From positions 868,001-932,000 of the forward strand of contig JAZARR010000170.1 in the NCBI GenBank assembly GCA_037389465.1: a stretch of DNA of 64,000 bases, given 5' to 3'. The notes beneath the pieces were generated by a model that was not told the origin of the DNA, did not search any database, and saw nothing but the letters and a program-made list of their open reading frames with translations. A program made the translations under genes and the position numbers. Within the stretch, counting starts at the first letter, position 1; every line of letters begins with the position of its first letter. The DNA is from Baylisascaris procyonis (taxonomy: Eukaryota; Nematoda; Chromadorea; Rhabditida; Ascarididae). This document shows positions 1 through 14,253 of the stretch, piece by piece.

Positions 1-743
1 AGGACAAAACAAATAAAATTAAATAAAAAATTAAATAAATAGAACAAAAAATAAAATAAATGAAATATAATGTATAACAAAATGAAAATAAAATGAAGAA
101 ACAAATAAAGCAAGATAAATAAAATTAAGAAAATAAAAGAAATCAAATGAAATAAATCAAGCGAATCAAAGAAAATAAATAAAATAGAACGAATAAAAAA
201 AACAGAAAAAAGCAAATGAAATAAAATAAATAAAATAAGATAAGTGAAATAAAATAAATAAAATGCATAAAATAAAATAATTGGGGTAAATGAAACAAAA
301 TAAATAAGACAAATATAATAAAATAAGTAAACTAAAACAAATAGAACAGAGTGAATACAATAGAAGAAATCGAGTAAATAAATTAGACAAAATGAATGGA
401 ATAAAGCAAATAAATCAATTGAATAAAAGAAATCAAAGAAACAAAACAAAACGAATAAAATAAATAAATAACATAATCGAAATAAAGTAAATAAGATGAG
501 TAAACAAATAAAATAAATAAAATAAATAAAATAAGACAAATAAAATAACTAAAGTGAAATAAATAATTTAAATTAAGTTGAATATATGAACAAATCAGAT
601 CAAAATGAATGAATAAAATTAAAACAAGCAATATAAAATGAATTAGATACATAAGATAAAAAAAAAGATAAATAAACGAAATAAATAGATGAAATATAAT
701 AAAATAAAATAAATTAAAAAAATTAAATCAAATAAATAAAATG
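1..743. repeat. A-rich degenerate (AAAAT)n array, block 1
   Basis: The + strand is a continuous degenerate repeat of AAAAT/AAATAAAT units with scattered C and G substitutions. It has no coding signal beyond the stop-free T-rich complement. The part from about 84 onward matches 5890-6530 at a shift of about 5.8 kb, so it belongs to the larger tandem unit. The left edge is cut by the window. Confidence 0.9.
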
Positions 744-2110
744 TTAAAACGCAGATAGTGTAAAATGCTCTGATAGGCTTTTTCACTTCCTAACGAAAAA
801 TAATGCTCAAAATATGAAAAAATATGTTAAATATGCCCAAATATAAAAAATATGCTCAAAACATGCTCCCTAGCACAGCAATAAGCAAAAAAAAAGTGAT
901 GAGGAAATGTTAGACACTTCTGCATAACCAATGAATGATTATTGATGAGTAAACTATAAGAAAACTTACAAAAACTGAGGCCGCGTATCGCTTCTGCCAA
1001 CCGATCCAGGCGAACGTCGATCTGCAAATAAGTTCTTATAAGAGAGAAAAAATTCAGTCACCACTTATAGCGTCGACATTTCTGTAACTCGGCGTTTAGT
1101 ATATATAAACAAACGACTAGTTCGACATTGAAAGAACAATGAAATATAAACCTTTGAGACAATATAAAGCACAGAGTCTTTCAAAAAAATGAACTGACAA
1201 TCGGTAAAAATAACTCAAAAGATATTCCAGGCGATATAAATATAGCACTCTACAGTATAATCCATAGAAAAAAGAGGTTGCAAAAAAAAAAAGAAAAAAA
1301 TTAAACTAAAAACAATTGCTTAAATATAGTGGATATCCAATGCGCTAATTAAAATCGAACATGAGGGGAGGGGTTGAGATGATAACTAAAATATAGCTCA
1401 ATTTAGAATTGGAATAGAAATGACTGTTCGAAAATTGATTGAAGAGAAAGAATCTCCCAGAACTGGCAATACGCAGTCCTACCCCGTCCCCTCCCCCCGT
1501 CTCTTCCCCTCTCGTTATCTTTATATTAAATTCATACGGCCATTAGGGCAATAATGCATCGAATAATCTCATAACAATACAAATTCACACAATTATGAAC
1601 TGAATAAATAAAACTCTTCGAAAACTTTTCGTAGAATAAATGTAAAACGAATACAACTCATAAACGCAGCTGGCGACATGTTTGCAACACCAACCACAAG
1701 AAGATATGGGCATCGGTATCTCTCAAGCAAAGTACTGCGAATGTGTATAGCCCTATAGCGCACTGTTTAAGTTGAGAATCAAGTAGAGCTGATGCGATAA
1801 TCAATAAAATTGAAGACTCTAGTGATAGGCGATATCGCTCAAGAAAGATGCAATAGACTCGACCACTACAATGACCGTATAACTCAATAACGCTACGAGC
1901 AAAGCAATATGAGAAAAGAATGCTTATCACTTATGATTGGACGAGAGATAGGGCATTCAATGACTTTACAAATGAGAGAACGATCTAACGGCGGCTGATA
2001 CGGTATGCACTTCATGTGATTTGACTAATTACATAGGCCGTTTTTTAATACTTGCGATCTATTGGTAAGAGGAATATTGAAAAATTTGTGATATTTTAAT
2101 TTGTAGATCG
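744..2110. repeat. Ordinary-composition island, copy 1 of a ~5.8 kb tandem unit
   Basis: The sequence leaves the pentamer array abruptly for about 1.36 kb of mixed composition, then returns to it. The island recurs at 6531-7872 with scattered substitutions and small indels; for example a C/T-rich stretch near 1485-1512 is shorter in the second copy. A TATA-like TAGTATATATAAAC lies near 1100. A 90-codon minus-strand frame (1658-1930) is open in both copies. Most of the residue differences I can see in it change the amino acid, so I do not call it a gene. I recognise no RNA gene or transposon terminus here. Confidence 0.8.
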
Positions 2111-5100
2111 GAAGAAAATCAAAAAAAGTAAATCAAAATAAAATAAATCAAACAAAATAGAATAAATAAAAAAAAATAAAACAAAATAAAATGAAATAAA
2201 ATAAAATAAAAAAATAAAATAAAATAAAACGAAACAAAATGAAATAAAATAAGCTTAAAAAATATAACAAATCAAACGAAATAAAATACAATAAATGAAA
2301 TAAAATAATAAATAAAATGAAATAAAATAAAATAAAATAAAATATAACCGAACAAAATGAAAGAAAATAAAATATGTAAAATGAAATAAAAAGAAATAAA
2401 ATGAGGCAATGAAATAAAATCAATGAAAAATGAATCAAATAAATAAAATGAAATGAAATAGAATGAACGGAAAAAATAAAACGGATAGAATAAAATAAAA
2501 TGAAAAAAGTAAAAAAAATGAAACAAAAGTGATAAAATAAGCAAAATAAAATAAATCAATCAAAATAAATAAAACGAATATAATAAATAAAACAAAATAG
2601 ACAAAAGAAACAAATTGAAATAAATAAAACAACATAAGGAAAAAATTAAAATAAAATAAGCAAAAGAATCAAGATGAAATGAACGAGGGGAACGGAATGA
2701 GATATAAAATGAATGAAATGAAAAATGAAAGAAATAAAATAAATGAAGTAAAATAAATACAACAGAGCAAAGGAAATAAATAAAGTGAATAAAATGAATA
2801 AGATGAATAAAATAAATAGAACATAATAAAATAAAAAGCTAAATAAAAGAAATAAATAAATGAAATGAAATATAACGGATAAAATGAATGAAATAAAATA
2901 GATGAAATAAATGAAATAAAGTGAAAAAAGATAGATAAAGTATAATAAATAAACTGAAATGAATAAAATAAATAAGATAAAAAATAAAATAAAATGAATA
3001 GAATAAAATAAATAGAATAAAATAAAATAAAACAATAAAGGAAAATAAATAAAATAATAGAAAGAATAAAATCAATGAGATATATAAAATAAAATGAATA
3101 AGATGGAAAAATAAAACAAATGAAATGAAACAAAACATAATGGAGAAAATAAAATAAAATGAAACAAAAAAATAAAATAAAACAAAATAAATGGAACGGA
3201 TTAATAAAACAAAATAAAACAAAAAACAAAAAGAAGTAAAATTGATGAAATAAAACCAAAAAAATGAAATGAAAGAAAAGAAAGTAAAATAAAACAGATT
3301 GAAACAAAATAGAATAGAATAAAATAAAATAAAATAGGATAAAATGGAATAAAAGAGAACAACTAAAATAAAACAAAATTAAATTAAATGCGATACAACA
3401 CAAAACAGAAAAAAAAAGGATAAAATATAACAAGATAAACAAAATAAATTTTAAAAAAATGAAAAAAATAAACGAAATAAACCAAAGAAAATAAATACAA
3501 TAAATAGAATAAATACAATAAGTTAAATAAATTAAATTCGATTAATTAAATAAGTTTAATGAAATAAAATAAATAAGATAAATAGAATAAACAAAACAAA
3601 ATAGATAAAATAAAATAAAATGAATAAAACAAATAAATTATAATAAGCAAAATAAATTAGATTATATAAACAAATTAAATGAATAGGACAAATGATAAAA
3701 TGAAAATAGAAAAATGAAATAAGTAAAATAAAGTTAATAAGATAAAATGAACGAAAACAAATAAATGAAATAACATTAAAAAAATGAAACAAATAAAATA
3801 ATATAAATACAATGAAGTGAAATGAAATAAGATAAAACAAAATAAAACAAAATAAAATAAAATAAAATAAAATAAAATAAAATAAAATAAAATAAAATAA
3901 AATAAAATAAAGTGAAACAAAATAAAATGAAGCAAAATCAAATAAGATAAGACAAAACAAACAAAATAAACTGAATGAAACAAATAAGTAAAATAATTAA
4001 AATAAAGCAACTAAAGCAAATTAAATAAGACGAAACAAAATAGCTAAAATAAACAAAATGTAAGAAATAAAATAAAATAGGAAAGAAAATGAAATAAGAT
4101 TGATAAAAGAAATAAAATAAAATAAATAAAGTAAATGAAATAAATGAAGGAGAATAAATAAGATAGAATGAAATAAAATAAAACAAAATAAATAAAAAAT
4201 AAATAAAATATAATATAATATAATCAAGAAAGTAAAATAAACAAACAGAATAAAATAAACGAGGTGAATGAAATAAAACAAATAAGATGAAATAAGTGAA
4301 ATAAAACAAAATAAATCAAACAAATAAAACGAAACAAAATAGAACGAAATAAAATGAGCAAAATAAAATAAAATAAAATAATAAAATAAAATAAAATAGA
4401 GTAAAGAGAACACAATAAAGGAAAATTGATAAAATAAAACCAATAAAATTAAATAATATAAAATAAGATAAAATAAAATAAAATAAAATAAAATAAAATA
4501 AAATAAAACAAAATAAAATGAAACAGAATGAAACAATATAAAAATACAATAGAACAAAATATTACAAAAAAATAAAATGTAGTGAAATAAAGTAAAATAA
4601 GATAGAATGAAATCAATAAAGCAGAATAAAATGAAATAAAATAGAGCATATAAAATAAAAAAATAAGATAAAACGAGATACAATAATAAAAGTGAATAAA
4701 ATAAAATGAAATATAGTAAAATAAATCAAAAATAGAAAAAAAAAAGTAAAACAATAAAATAAACAAAATAAAATGAATGAAATGAAACAAATCAGATGAT
4801 AAAATCGAATAAAGCAAACAAAAAAAATATAAATAGAATATATAGAACAAGAAAAATAAATTGAATATATTAAATTGAATTAAATCAACAAGTTAAATGA
4901 AATTAAAAAAATAAAAAAAAATGAAATAGATGAAATAAAGGAAATAAAACTGGTAAAAAAATAAAGTATAATAAATGAAATAAGCAGATGAGATAAATGA
5001 AATGAAATAAATAAAATAAATGGAACAAGATGGATAAAATAAAGCAATAAAATAAAATAAATTAGATAGAATAAGACCATAAAATAAAATATACAGAATA

Positions 5101-5889
5101 AAATGAATTAGGTAAAAAAAAATTAAATAAAATAAATCAAAGAAATGAAATAAAATAAATTGAAGAAACAAGGTAAAATAATCAGAAGAATGCAAATAAA
5201 AGAAATAAAATAAGTAAAATGGAATAAAATGAGATCAAATAAAACAAATTAAATAAAATAGATAGAATATAACAAATAAAATAAATAAAAAATGAAATAA
5301 AGTAAACAAAATATACAAGATCAATAAAACAAATAAAGCAAAACAGATAAAATAAACAAAAGAAAATGAATTAAATAAATAGATTAAATAAATAAAATAA
5401 AGCAGGTGAAGTAAATAAATAAAATAAATAAAATAAACAGAACGAGATGAGTAAAATAAAATAAAATAAAATGAGATAATAAGATGAAAAAAAGAAAATA
5501 ACATAAATAAAACGAGTAGGGTAAAATAATCAAAATAAAGCAAAAAAAAGAAATAAATAAAATAAACAGGATAAAAAATAAAACAAAATAGAATAAAATA
5601 ATAAAATAAATAAAATAAGTTAAAGAAAAAAAGATAGAATGAAAATAAAATGGAATAGAACAATTGAATAAATCGAAGAAAAAAAATAAATCAAATAAAT
5701 GAAGTAAAATAAATAAAAAGGAAAAAGCAAAATAGTTAAAAAAAGGCAAGTAAAAGAAATTGAACAAAATAAACCAGACAAAATAGATAAAATTAAGGAA
5801 ATAAAATGAAACAAATAAAACTAAGCAAATAAAATTAAATAAACAGAATAAAAAATAAAGTAAATAAAATAAAATATAGAAGAAAACGA
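2111..5889. repeat. A-rich degenerate (AAAAT)n array, block 2
   Basis: This is 3.8 kb of degenerate AAAAT repeat. It includes nearly pure (AAAAT)n at about 3849-3912 and 4468-4508. On the minus strand, frames up to 257 codons stay open, but they encode only Phe, Leu, Ile, Tyr, Ser, Cys and Val. That follows directly from translating a TTTTA repeat, which contains no stop codon in any frame of the T-rich strand. No gene is supported. Confidence 0.9.
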
Positions 5890-6530
5890 AAATAAAATGA
5901 AGAAACAAATGAAGTAAGATATATGAAATTAAGAAAATAAAAAAATCAAATGAAATAAATCAAGTGAATCAAAGGAAATAAATAAAATAAAGCGAATAAA
6001 ATCAATAGAATAAAGCAAATAAAGTAAAAGAAATGAAATAAGATAAGTAAAACGATATAAATAAAATGAATTAAATTGAATAAATTGGGTAAATGAAACA
6101 AAATAAATATAACAGTTATAATAAAATAAGTAAACTAAAATAAGTAGAACATAGTGAATACAATGGATGAAATCGAGTAAATAAATAAAATGAATGGAAT
6201 AAATAAAATAAATCAGTTGAATAAAAGAAATAAAATAAATAAAACGAAACGTATAAAACAGGATAAGTAGCATAAATAAAATAAAATAAATAAGATGAGT
6301 AAACAAATAAAATAAACAAAACAAATCAAATTAGATAAATAAAATAAATAAATTGAAATAAATAATTTAAGTTACGTTAAATGAACAAATCAGATCAAAT
6401 TGAATGAATAAAATTAAAATAAGCGAAATAAAATGAATAATATACACAAAATAAAAGAAATAAAAAAATGAAACAACAAAATAAAATAAAGTAAAACAAA
6501 ATAAATTAAATAAATTAAATAAAATATTAA
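5890..6530. repeat. A-rich array block 3, second copy of 84-743
   Basis: This block is alignable by eye with 84-743, including irregular landmarks such as the AAATGAAGAAACAAATRAAG start and the GAATACAATRGAWGAAATCG segment. The irregular, non-pentamer landmarks occur in the same order. That argues for duplication of a long unit rather than chance similarity between simple repeats. Confidence 0.75.
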
Positions 6531-7872
6531 AACGCCGATAGCGCAAACTGCTCTGATGGGCTTTTCCACTTGCTAATGAAAAATAATGCTCAAAATATTA
6601 AAAAAAATGTTAAATATGCCCAAATATAAAACATATGCTCAAAAAATTCTCCTTAGCACAGCAATGAGCTAAAAAGCGATGAGGAAAGTTAGCACCTTCT
6701 GCATAATCAATGAACGATTATTGATGAGTAAACTATAATAAAACTTACAAAAATTGATGCGGCGTATCGCTTCTGCGAACCGATCCAGGCGAACGTCGAC
6801 CTGCAATTAAGTTCTTATAATAGAGAAAAAATTCATTCACCACTTATAGCGTCGATATTTCTGCAACTCGGCGTTTAGTATATATAACCAAACCACTAGT
6901 TAGACATTGAACGAACAATGAAATATAAATCTTTGAGAAAATATAAAACACACAGTTTTTCAAAAAAATGAACTGACAATTGGTAAAAATAACACAAAAG
7001 ATATTCTAGGCGCTATGAATATAGCACTATAGTATAATCCATAGAGAAAAGAGGTTGCAAAAAAAGAAAAAAATTAAACTGAAAACAATTGCTTAAATAT
7101 AGAGAATATCCAATGCGCTAATTAAAATCGATCATGAGGGGAGGGGTTGAGATGATAACTAAAATATAGCTCAATTTAGAATTGGAATAGAAACGAGTGT
7201 TCGACAATTGATTGAAGAGAAAGAATCTCCTAGAACTGGCAATACGCAGTCCTACCCCGTCCCCTCCCCTCTCGTTATCTTTATATTAAATTCATAGGGC
7301 CATTAGGGCAATAATGCATTGAATAATCTCATAACAATCACAAATTCACACAATTATGAACTGAATAAATAAAAGTCTTAGAAAACTTTTCGTAGAATAA
7401 ATGTAAAACGAATACAACTCATAAACGCAGCTGGCGACATGTTTGCAGCACCAACGACAACAACATATGGGCATCGGTATCTCTCAAGCAAAGTACTGCG
7501 AATGTGTATAGCCCTATAGCGCACTGTTTAAGTGGAGAATCAAGTAGAGCTGATGCGATAATCAATAAAATTGAAGACTCTAGTGATAGGCGATATCGCT
7601 CAAGAAAGATGCAATGGACTCTACCACTACAATGACCGTATAACTCAATAACGCTACGAGCAAAGCAATATGAGAAAAGAATGCTTATCACTTATGATTG
7701 GACGAGAGATAGGGCATTCAATGACTTTACAAATGAGAGAATGATCTAACGGCGGCTGATACGGTATGCACTTCATGTGATTTGACTAATTACGTAGGCC
7801 GTTTTTTGATACTTGCAATCTATTGGTAAGAGGAATATTGAAAAATTTGTGATATTTTAATTTGTAGATAGG
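6531..7872. repeat. Ordinary-composition island, copy 2 of a ~5.8 kb tandem unit
   Basis: This is the second copy of the 744-2110 island, starting at TTAAAACGCCGATAGCG and ending just after GTAGATAGGAAGAAAATC. The TATA-like element and the 90-codon minus-strand frame (7419-7691) are kept. The frame differs from copy 1 at residues such as Tyr/His, Gln/Pro, Phe/Leu and Trp/Ser. That pattern is not what selection on a protein would leave. The island's function is unknown. Confidence 0.8.
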
Positions 7873-10560
7873 AAGAAAATCAAAAAAAGTAAATCAAAAT
7901 AAAATAAATGAAAAAAATAAAATAAACAGAATAAAACGAATAAAACGAATGAAGTGAAACGAACAAAAAAATAAAGTAAATAAAATGGATAAAATAAACG
8001 AAATATAATAAACTGAATAAATTAAATAAAATAAATAAGTAAACAAAACAAAATAAGATGAATAGAGTAAGTAAAATAAATGAAATGAAATAAATAAAAT
8101 AAAGTGAATAAAATAAACAGAGTAAAATAAATGAAGTGGAACAAATAAAATAAATGAGATAAAAAAATAAAGTAAATAAAATGAATAAAGTAAAAGAAAT
8201 CAAATAAATTAAATACAGTAAATAAAACAAATAAGCTAAAATAACTAAAATGAACTGAAAAAGAGAACTAGAATAAAATAAATGGAACAAATAAAAAAAT
8301 AAAACGAATAAAAAAATTAAAAGAAATAAGATAAAATGAGTGCAATAAAATATGATAGAATAAATGAAGTAAAAATGGAAAAAATGGAATAAAATGTATG
8401 AGACAAATAAAATAAAATTAATAAAAATGAAATGAATTAATAAAGCTAAATAAAATGAAATAGAATAAGTAAAATAAATTAAAGCAAGATAAAGTAAAAT
8501 AAAATGAAATAAAATAGAATAAAATGAAATAAAACATAACAAAATAAAATAGAATAAAATGAATAAAATAGAACAAAATATAACAAAATACGATGAAACA
8601 AAATAAGACAAAATGAAACAAAATAAAGTAAAATGAAATATAATAAAATAAAACAAAATAGAAAAAATGAAATGAAGGAAAAGGACAAAATAAATAAAAT
8701 AAATAAAACAAAATGAATTAAACAAATAAAATGAAATGAATTAAATTAAATGAAAAGAATAGAATAAAATGAAATAAAATGAAACAAAATTAAATAGAAT
8801 AAATAAAATAAATTAAATAAATAAAATAAAATGGATAAAATGGATGTGGTGAAATAGATAAAATATAATAGAATAAATAAAGCAAAACAAACACAATAAA
8901 TAAATAGAATAAAGTGAATCAGAAAAACGAAATAGAACAAATAAAATGGGATGGATAAAATGAAACAAAATAAAATAAAATAAAACAGAACGAATAAAAC
9001 AAATAAAATGAAATTAGATAAAATGAATGGAATAGAATAGGATAGAATAAATGAAGTAAAAAAAAAGAGAAAATAATGGAGAAAAATGTATAAGATAAAT
9101 AAAATAAAATAAATGGAACGAAATGAATAAAATAAAATAGGACAAAATAAAATAAAATGAGTGAAATAAAATAATAAAATAAAATAAGTAAAATTTGACG
9201 GAATAAAGTCAAAAAATAAAATAAAATGAAATAAAATGAAATATATTAAAATAAAACAGAACAGAATAAATGAGATAAAACAATAAAAGAAAATAAATTA
9301 AATGAATAAAACAAAATGAATTAAATAAATAAAACAAATGAAATAAAATGAATGAAATATAGTGAACGAAATAAATAAAATGAAAAGAATAAAATGAGAT
9401 GAACAAAACAAAATAAATGAAATAAAAGAAGCAAACGAGATAAAATAAAGTAAAGTAAGTTAAATAAAGAAAATGAAATGAATAAAATAAATAAGTTATA
9501 ATAAACAAAATAAAGAAGACGAAATAAAAAAATAAAACAAATAAAATAAACAGAAACGGAAGGGATAAGATAAAATAAGTAAAATGAAATAAGTAGAATA
9601 AAATAAATAAAATAAATGAAAAAAACAAAATAAATGATATAAATAAAAGGAAACAAATTATATTAAGTAAACAGAATAGAACAAAACGAAATAAAATAAA
9701 ACAAAATAACAAAACGAAACAAAATAAAAGAAAGTAAAATAAGTAAAATGAAGTGAAATGAAATAAAATAAGATAATAAAATAAAATCAATAAATAAATG
9801 AATCAAATAAATAAAATAAAACGAAATAGAATGAATGGAAAAGATGAAATAGAATAAAATATATAAAATAGAATAAATATAATGAAATAGATAAAAAATA
9901 AATAAACGAAACAAAATTAATAAAATAAGTGAAATAAAATAAACAAATTAAGTTGAATTGAATAAATAAGTTTAAAATTGAAAAATAAAATAAAATAAAA
10001 TAAGATAAAATAAAATAAAATAAAATAAAATAGAATAAATAAATTAAAATAATATACAAGGTTATATATAAAATATTAAAATAGTACAAATGAAATAAAA
10101 GAATCAAGGATACAAAATAAAATGAAGTAAGTTAAGCAAAATGAAATAAATGAAATAAATATAACGAAATAAACAAAATCAATAAAAGAAAGTAAATACA
10201 AGAAACAAAATAAATGAACAAAATAAAATAAGTTGGATAAATTAACTTAAATTAGACAAATTAAATTAAATAATAAGATAAATAAAACGAAAATAATTAG
10301 AATATTTAAATTAACAAAATAAAATTTAAAAAATAAACAAAACAAATAAGATGGAATAATTAAAATGTAGTAAATAAAAGAAATAACATAAAATAAATAA
10401 AACAAAACGAATGATGAAGTAAAGTAAATAAAATAGAATAAAATAAATGTAATGATATGAATAAGATGAAGTAAAATAAAATAAGAAAAAATAAATAAAT
10501 AAAGAATAAATAAACAAACAAATAAGTGAACAAGGAATGAAAGAATAAATGAAAGAAACA
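7873..10560. repeat. A-rich degenerate (AAAAT)n array, block 4; left arm of the inverted repeat
   Basis: This is 2.7 kb of degenerate AAAAT repeat. Several irregular segments in its right part are reverse complements of the T-rich array beyond the next island: 10084-10206 matches 12368-12491, about 10350-10384 matches 12091-12125, and 8821-8960 matches 12858-12986. The minus-strand 281-codon frame at 7880-8725 is simple-repeat translation, not a gene. Confidence 0.85.
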
Positions 10561-11767
10561 CATCCCTATGGACAATTTCAATTTTCATTATTTCATCGAA
10601 TCTAATCGAATCAAATATTCATGTGGCGATTCTCGTTTTATACATCTATTATGCACAATGAGAGCTGCACAACTTTCTCGACTAGACCAGTATCATTTGC
10701 GCTGGCCATTTTAATGGACCGTCAGCAATAGTTTGTCAAACGGCATATTTAAATCGAATAAATACCTGGCTATTAGTCCGCGTACCTTTCGCAGTTGAGT
10801 GTTTCGAGTTGCAAATACCACCAACGACGCGTACCTCGTACGCGGTAGAATTAGAGGCATCACTGCATATGCGGCAATGACTTGTTCGTTGATTGATCGT
10901 AGAGGATATTAGCGCAGATACCTGCAATTACCACCTTTTAGAATGTCTTTCTCGCCTTGACAGTCTGTGTGGAATAAAAAAACCCCAAAGAATCAGGAAA
11001 AATGAATCGTCTATTTGCAAAGACACCAATTCGAGCTCATATAGCGTTCATCTGAGAGGAAGGCAACACCAACGCTCAACATTAGGGGAGTGCAAATCTA
11101 AGCAATCTGAACACAGCATTAGCCGAAACAACATCCTTCAATAACGACAATAGTATTGTAACACTTTTGAGTGCTAAAAAAGTGGAAAAGTGGGAGAAGG
11201 GTAGGCATAGCGGAGTTGAAACGTCCCTGTCCGGTACGACTGAGAGAAATCTACGGATCTTGGTGAATTTCCAAATTACTCCACTACAAGGAATCATAGC
11301 TAAGTAGACGACTTCTGAGTTGACAAAAAAGCTAGGGAAAATCCTACCTGTTTCGTGACATAAGCGAACAAGCGAACAGACATCCGCACTCTTCACTAAT
11401 TTACTGGCGAAATTCTAAAAATTTTCCCAAATATTCCTAATTTTCTAAATAATCAACGCACTCTGACCTAGACTCTATAGGCTAGTAGTCCTCAAACCAT
11501 TAAGAAGTTTCGAGGAACATCCGCCAATGCCACACCACCAAGCTTTCCCTGAATTTTTGAGGTACTCCGCCCTTGCTCTCATAATTCTGACTTCGAAAGT
11601 TGACTACTTTAGAATTTCTAAACGAAAACGGAACAACGAGATATCCTGCAGGTTAAACCTATATGTAAATGTGAGAGATGGCCGAACGATTGTATGAATA
11701 AATGCGAAATTAGTTATCGTTAAGGAAATCTTCCGTCACTGTTAAGCAAGTCATTGGAAGTATTCCA
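10561..11767. other. Unique island at the centre of the array inversion; no gene recognised
   Basis: This is 1.2 kb of ordinary composition separating the A-rich array from the T-rich array. A + frame at 10893-11144 (83 codons, polar, ending HSISRNNILQ) and a minus frame at 11082-11396 (104 codons) overlap each other. A further + stretch, 11176-11272 (KWKSGRRVGIAELK, then CPVRLREIYGSW and a stop), is also open. Some of this could be an exon remnant or mobile-element debris, but no family is recognisable and no consistent splice chain was found. Confidence 0.6.
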
Positions 11768-13540
11768 ATGATTACAAATAACATCCTTACATTTTTTTTT
11801 AAATTTCGTTTTATTTACTGTGCCTATCTTACTCCATTTAGCTTATTTTGTATATTTTGTTTTTCTGATTTGATTCAATTTATTTATTTTATTCAGTTCA
11901 GCTACCTATTTTATTTCGTATGTTTTATTTATCGTTTTTTTTACTTTGTGTATTTTATGCATTCTGTTTTGTTTATTTCATTTATTATCTTTTGTTTTTT
12001 TTTTAATTTGCTTCATTTATTTCATTTCCTTTTTTTTTTTCATCTACTTTGTTTTATTCATCCCATTTATTTTGCTTCATTTCTTTTATTTTATTTGCTA
12101 CACTTTAATTATTCCATTTTATTTGTTTTATTTATTTTACTTTATTTATTTGTTCATTCTATTTCGTATGTGTTGTTTTATATATCTATTTATTTTTCTT
12201 TTATATGTGTTATCTAATTCAATTTATTTAATTTAATAAAATTTGATTTATTTTATTTATTTCATACTATTCATTTTCTTTTATGTATTTTATTTATTTA
12301 TTTTTTGTTTAATTTATGTGCTTTTGGTTTCTTTATTGTACTATAATTGATTTATACATTTTATTTTGTTTCTTGTATTTACTTTGTTTTATTTATTTTG
12401 TTTATTTTGTTATATATATTTCATTTATTTCATTTTGCTCAACTTGCTTCATTTTATTTTGTATCCTTGATTGTTTTATTTCATTTGTTCTATTTTAATA
12501 TATTATATATAGTATTGTATTTTATTTTATTCGATTTGTTCTATTTTACTTTATTTCACTATTTCAATTTCATTTAACTCATTTATTCAACTCAATTTAA
12601 TTTGTTTATTTTATTAATTTTATTTCATTTACTTTTTTTTATCTATTTCATTTTATTTACTTCATTTTACCTATTTTATTTTATTTCATCTTTTCTCTTT
12701 ATTCTATTTCACTTTATTTTATTTATGATTCATTGTTTATTGATTTCATTTTATTACGTTATTTCATTTTAGTTCATTTTACTTATCTTACTTTCTTTAA
12801 TTTTGTTTCGTTTTACTTTGTTTTATTTTATTTTGTTTCATTTTATTCACTTCATTCTATTTGTTATATTTCTTTTATCTGATTCATTTTATTCTTTTTA
12901 TTTATTGTATTTGTTTTGCTTTATTCGTTTTATTTTATTTTATCCATTTTACCATATTCTTTTCATCCATTTTATTTTATTTATTTTATTTATTCTGTTT
13001 TATTTTGTTTTATTTTATTTCAGTTTTTTCTCTTCTGTTTGTTTAATTTAATTCATTTGTTTTATTTCTTTTCTACTTATTTTATTTTACCCATTTTATT
13101 TTATTTATTTTATGTATTCTACTTTACTTATTTCATTCTATTCAGTTCATTTTTCTCATTTAATTTAATTTATTTGTTTGAGTTTATTATTTCATTTTAT
13201 CTATCTACTTTATTTGCTTCTGCTTTTTTTATTTCATCTATCTTATTTATTATATTCAATTTCTTTAATTTGTTCAATTCATATAATTTTGTTTATTTCA
13301 TTTGTTTCATTTTACCCGTTATACAATATTTTATTTCTTTATCTCACTTTATTTATTTTATTTATTTCATTTGTTGTATTTCATCTGCTTAGTTTGTTTT
13401 GCTGTGTTTGCTTTATTTATATTATTTCCTTAGTTCAATTTAATTTCTTTTGTTTGTTTGGTTTCGTTCAGTTTATTTGGTTCACTTTATTTTTTCGTTT
13501 GTTTTATCTTATTTATTTCATTTTCCTTGCATCTTTGAAC

Positions 13541-13592
13541 TATTGGGAAAAGGTCAATTTTTAAAGAAGATATCGGTGGACGAAAAGTGGTT
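13541..13592 (+). repeat. Dispersed 75-bp motif, degenerate partial copy
   Basis: TATTGGGAAAAGGTCAATTT is followed by TTAAAGAAGATATCGGTGGA and CGAAAAGTGGTTTTATT. It matches the head of the 75-bp motif seen intact at 30118-30320. It sits in the T-rich array with no gene nearby. Confidence 0.7.
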
Positions 13593-13967
13593 TTATTCGT
13601 TTATTTTATTTATTTTATTTATCTCATTTTGTTCATTTTACTTCATTCTTCTGTCTATTTTATTTTTTCGCCTGTACTAATTGATTAATTTTATTTATAT
13701 TACTTTATTTATTTTACTGATTTCATTTTATGTAGTTAATTTCATTTTACCTGCTCCAATTTTTTATTCAATTTAACTTATTTATTTTATTTTATTTGTT
13801 TTATTTCACTTTCTTCATTCATTCAGTTTATTTTATTTTGCTAAATTTTTTCTGCTCATTTCACCTTATTTCTTGTACTCACTTCATTTGAATTATTTTT
13901 TTAATTTATTTCATTGATACAATTTATTTTATCTCACATTTTTATGTATTTTATTTCTCTCAGCTAA

Positions 13968-14080
13968 TATTGGAAAAGAGCCAATTTTTAAAAGCATTAC
14001 GGTGGAAGAATACCGTTGTAAGAAGAGGGGCGCGTTTGAACAACTGGAAAGAAGCCAATTTTTAAAAAATATTGCACTGT
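13968..14080 (+). repeat. Dispersed 75-bp motif, one full unit and a partial
   Basis: One unit starts at TATTGGAAAAGAGCCAATTT. The next begins 74 bp later at AACTGGAAAGAAGCCAATTT. Each has a short stem (ATTGG/CCAAT type) around a purine loop, followed by poly-T/A and a GC-richer half. It is followed by array sequence and then a (TA)n tract. Confidence 0.8.
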
Positions 14081-14253
14081 TTACGTATCCATTCCTTTGA
14101 TTGATTAATTTGTACTTTTATTCATTTGATTAAATTATACTTTATTTCGTTTATCTGATTCATTTTATTCTATTTATTTATTGTATTTGTTTTACTTTAT
14201 TCGTTTTATTTTATTTTATCCATTTTATTTTATTTATTTTATTTGTTCTGTTT

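Noticed and set aside
1658..1930. 90-codon minus-strand frame conserved in the second island (7419-7691)
   Set aside because: Most visible differences between the copies change the amino acid, and no splice or start context supports it. Conservation is explained by the duplication.
2669..3442. 257-codon minus-strand hydrophobic frame, and many similar ones across 1-48694 (for example 281 codons at 7880-8725 and 230 at 24839-25531)
   Set aside because: They are made only of Phe, Leu, Ile, Tyr, Ser, Cys, Val and similar residues because TTTTA repeats have no stop codon in any frame. Overlapping frames are open at once, there is no start or splice logic, and composition follows the array, not a protein family.
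11082..11396. 104-codon minus-strand frame in the inversion-centre island
   Set aside because: It overlaps an open + frame, has no recognised family, and no splice partner was found. Described only as part of the island.
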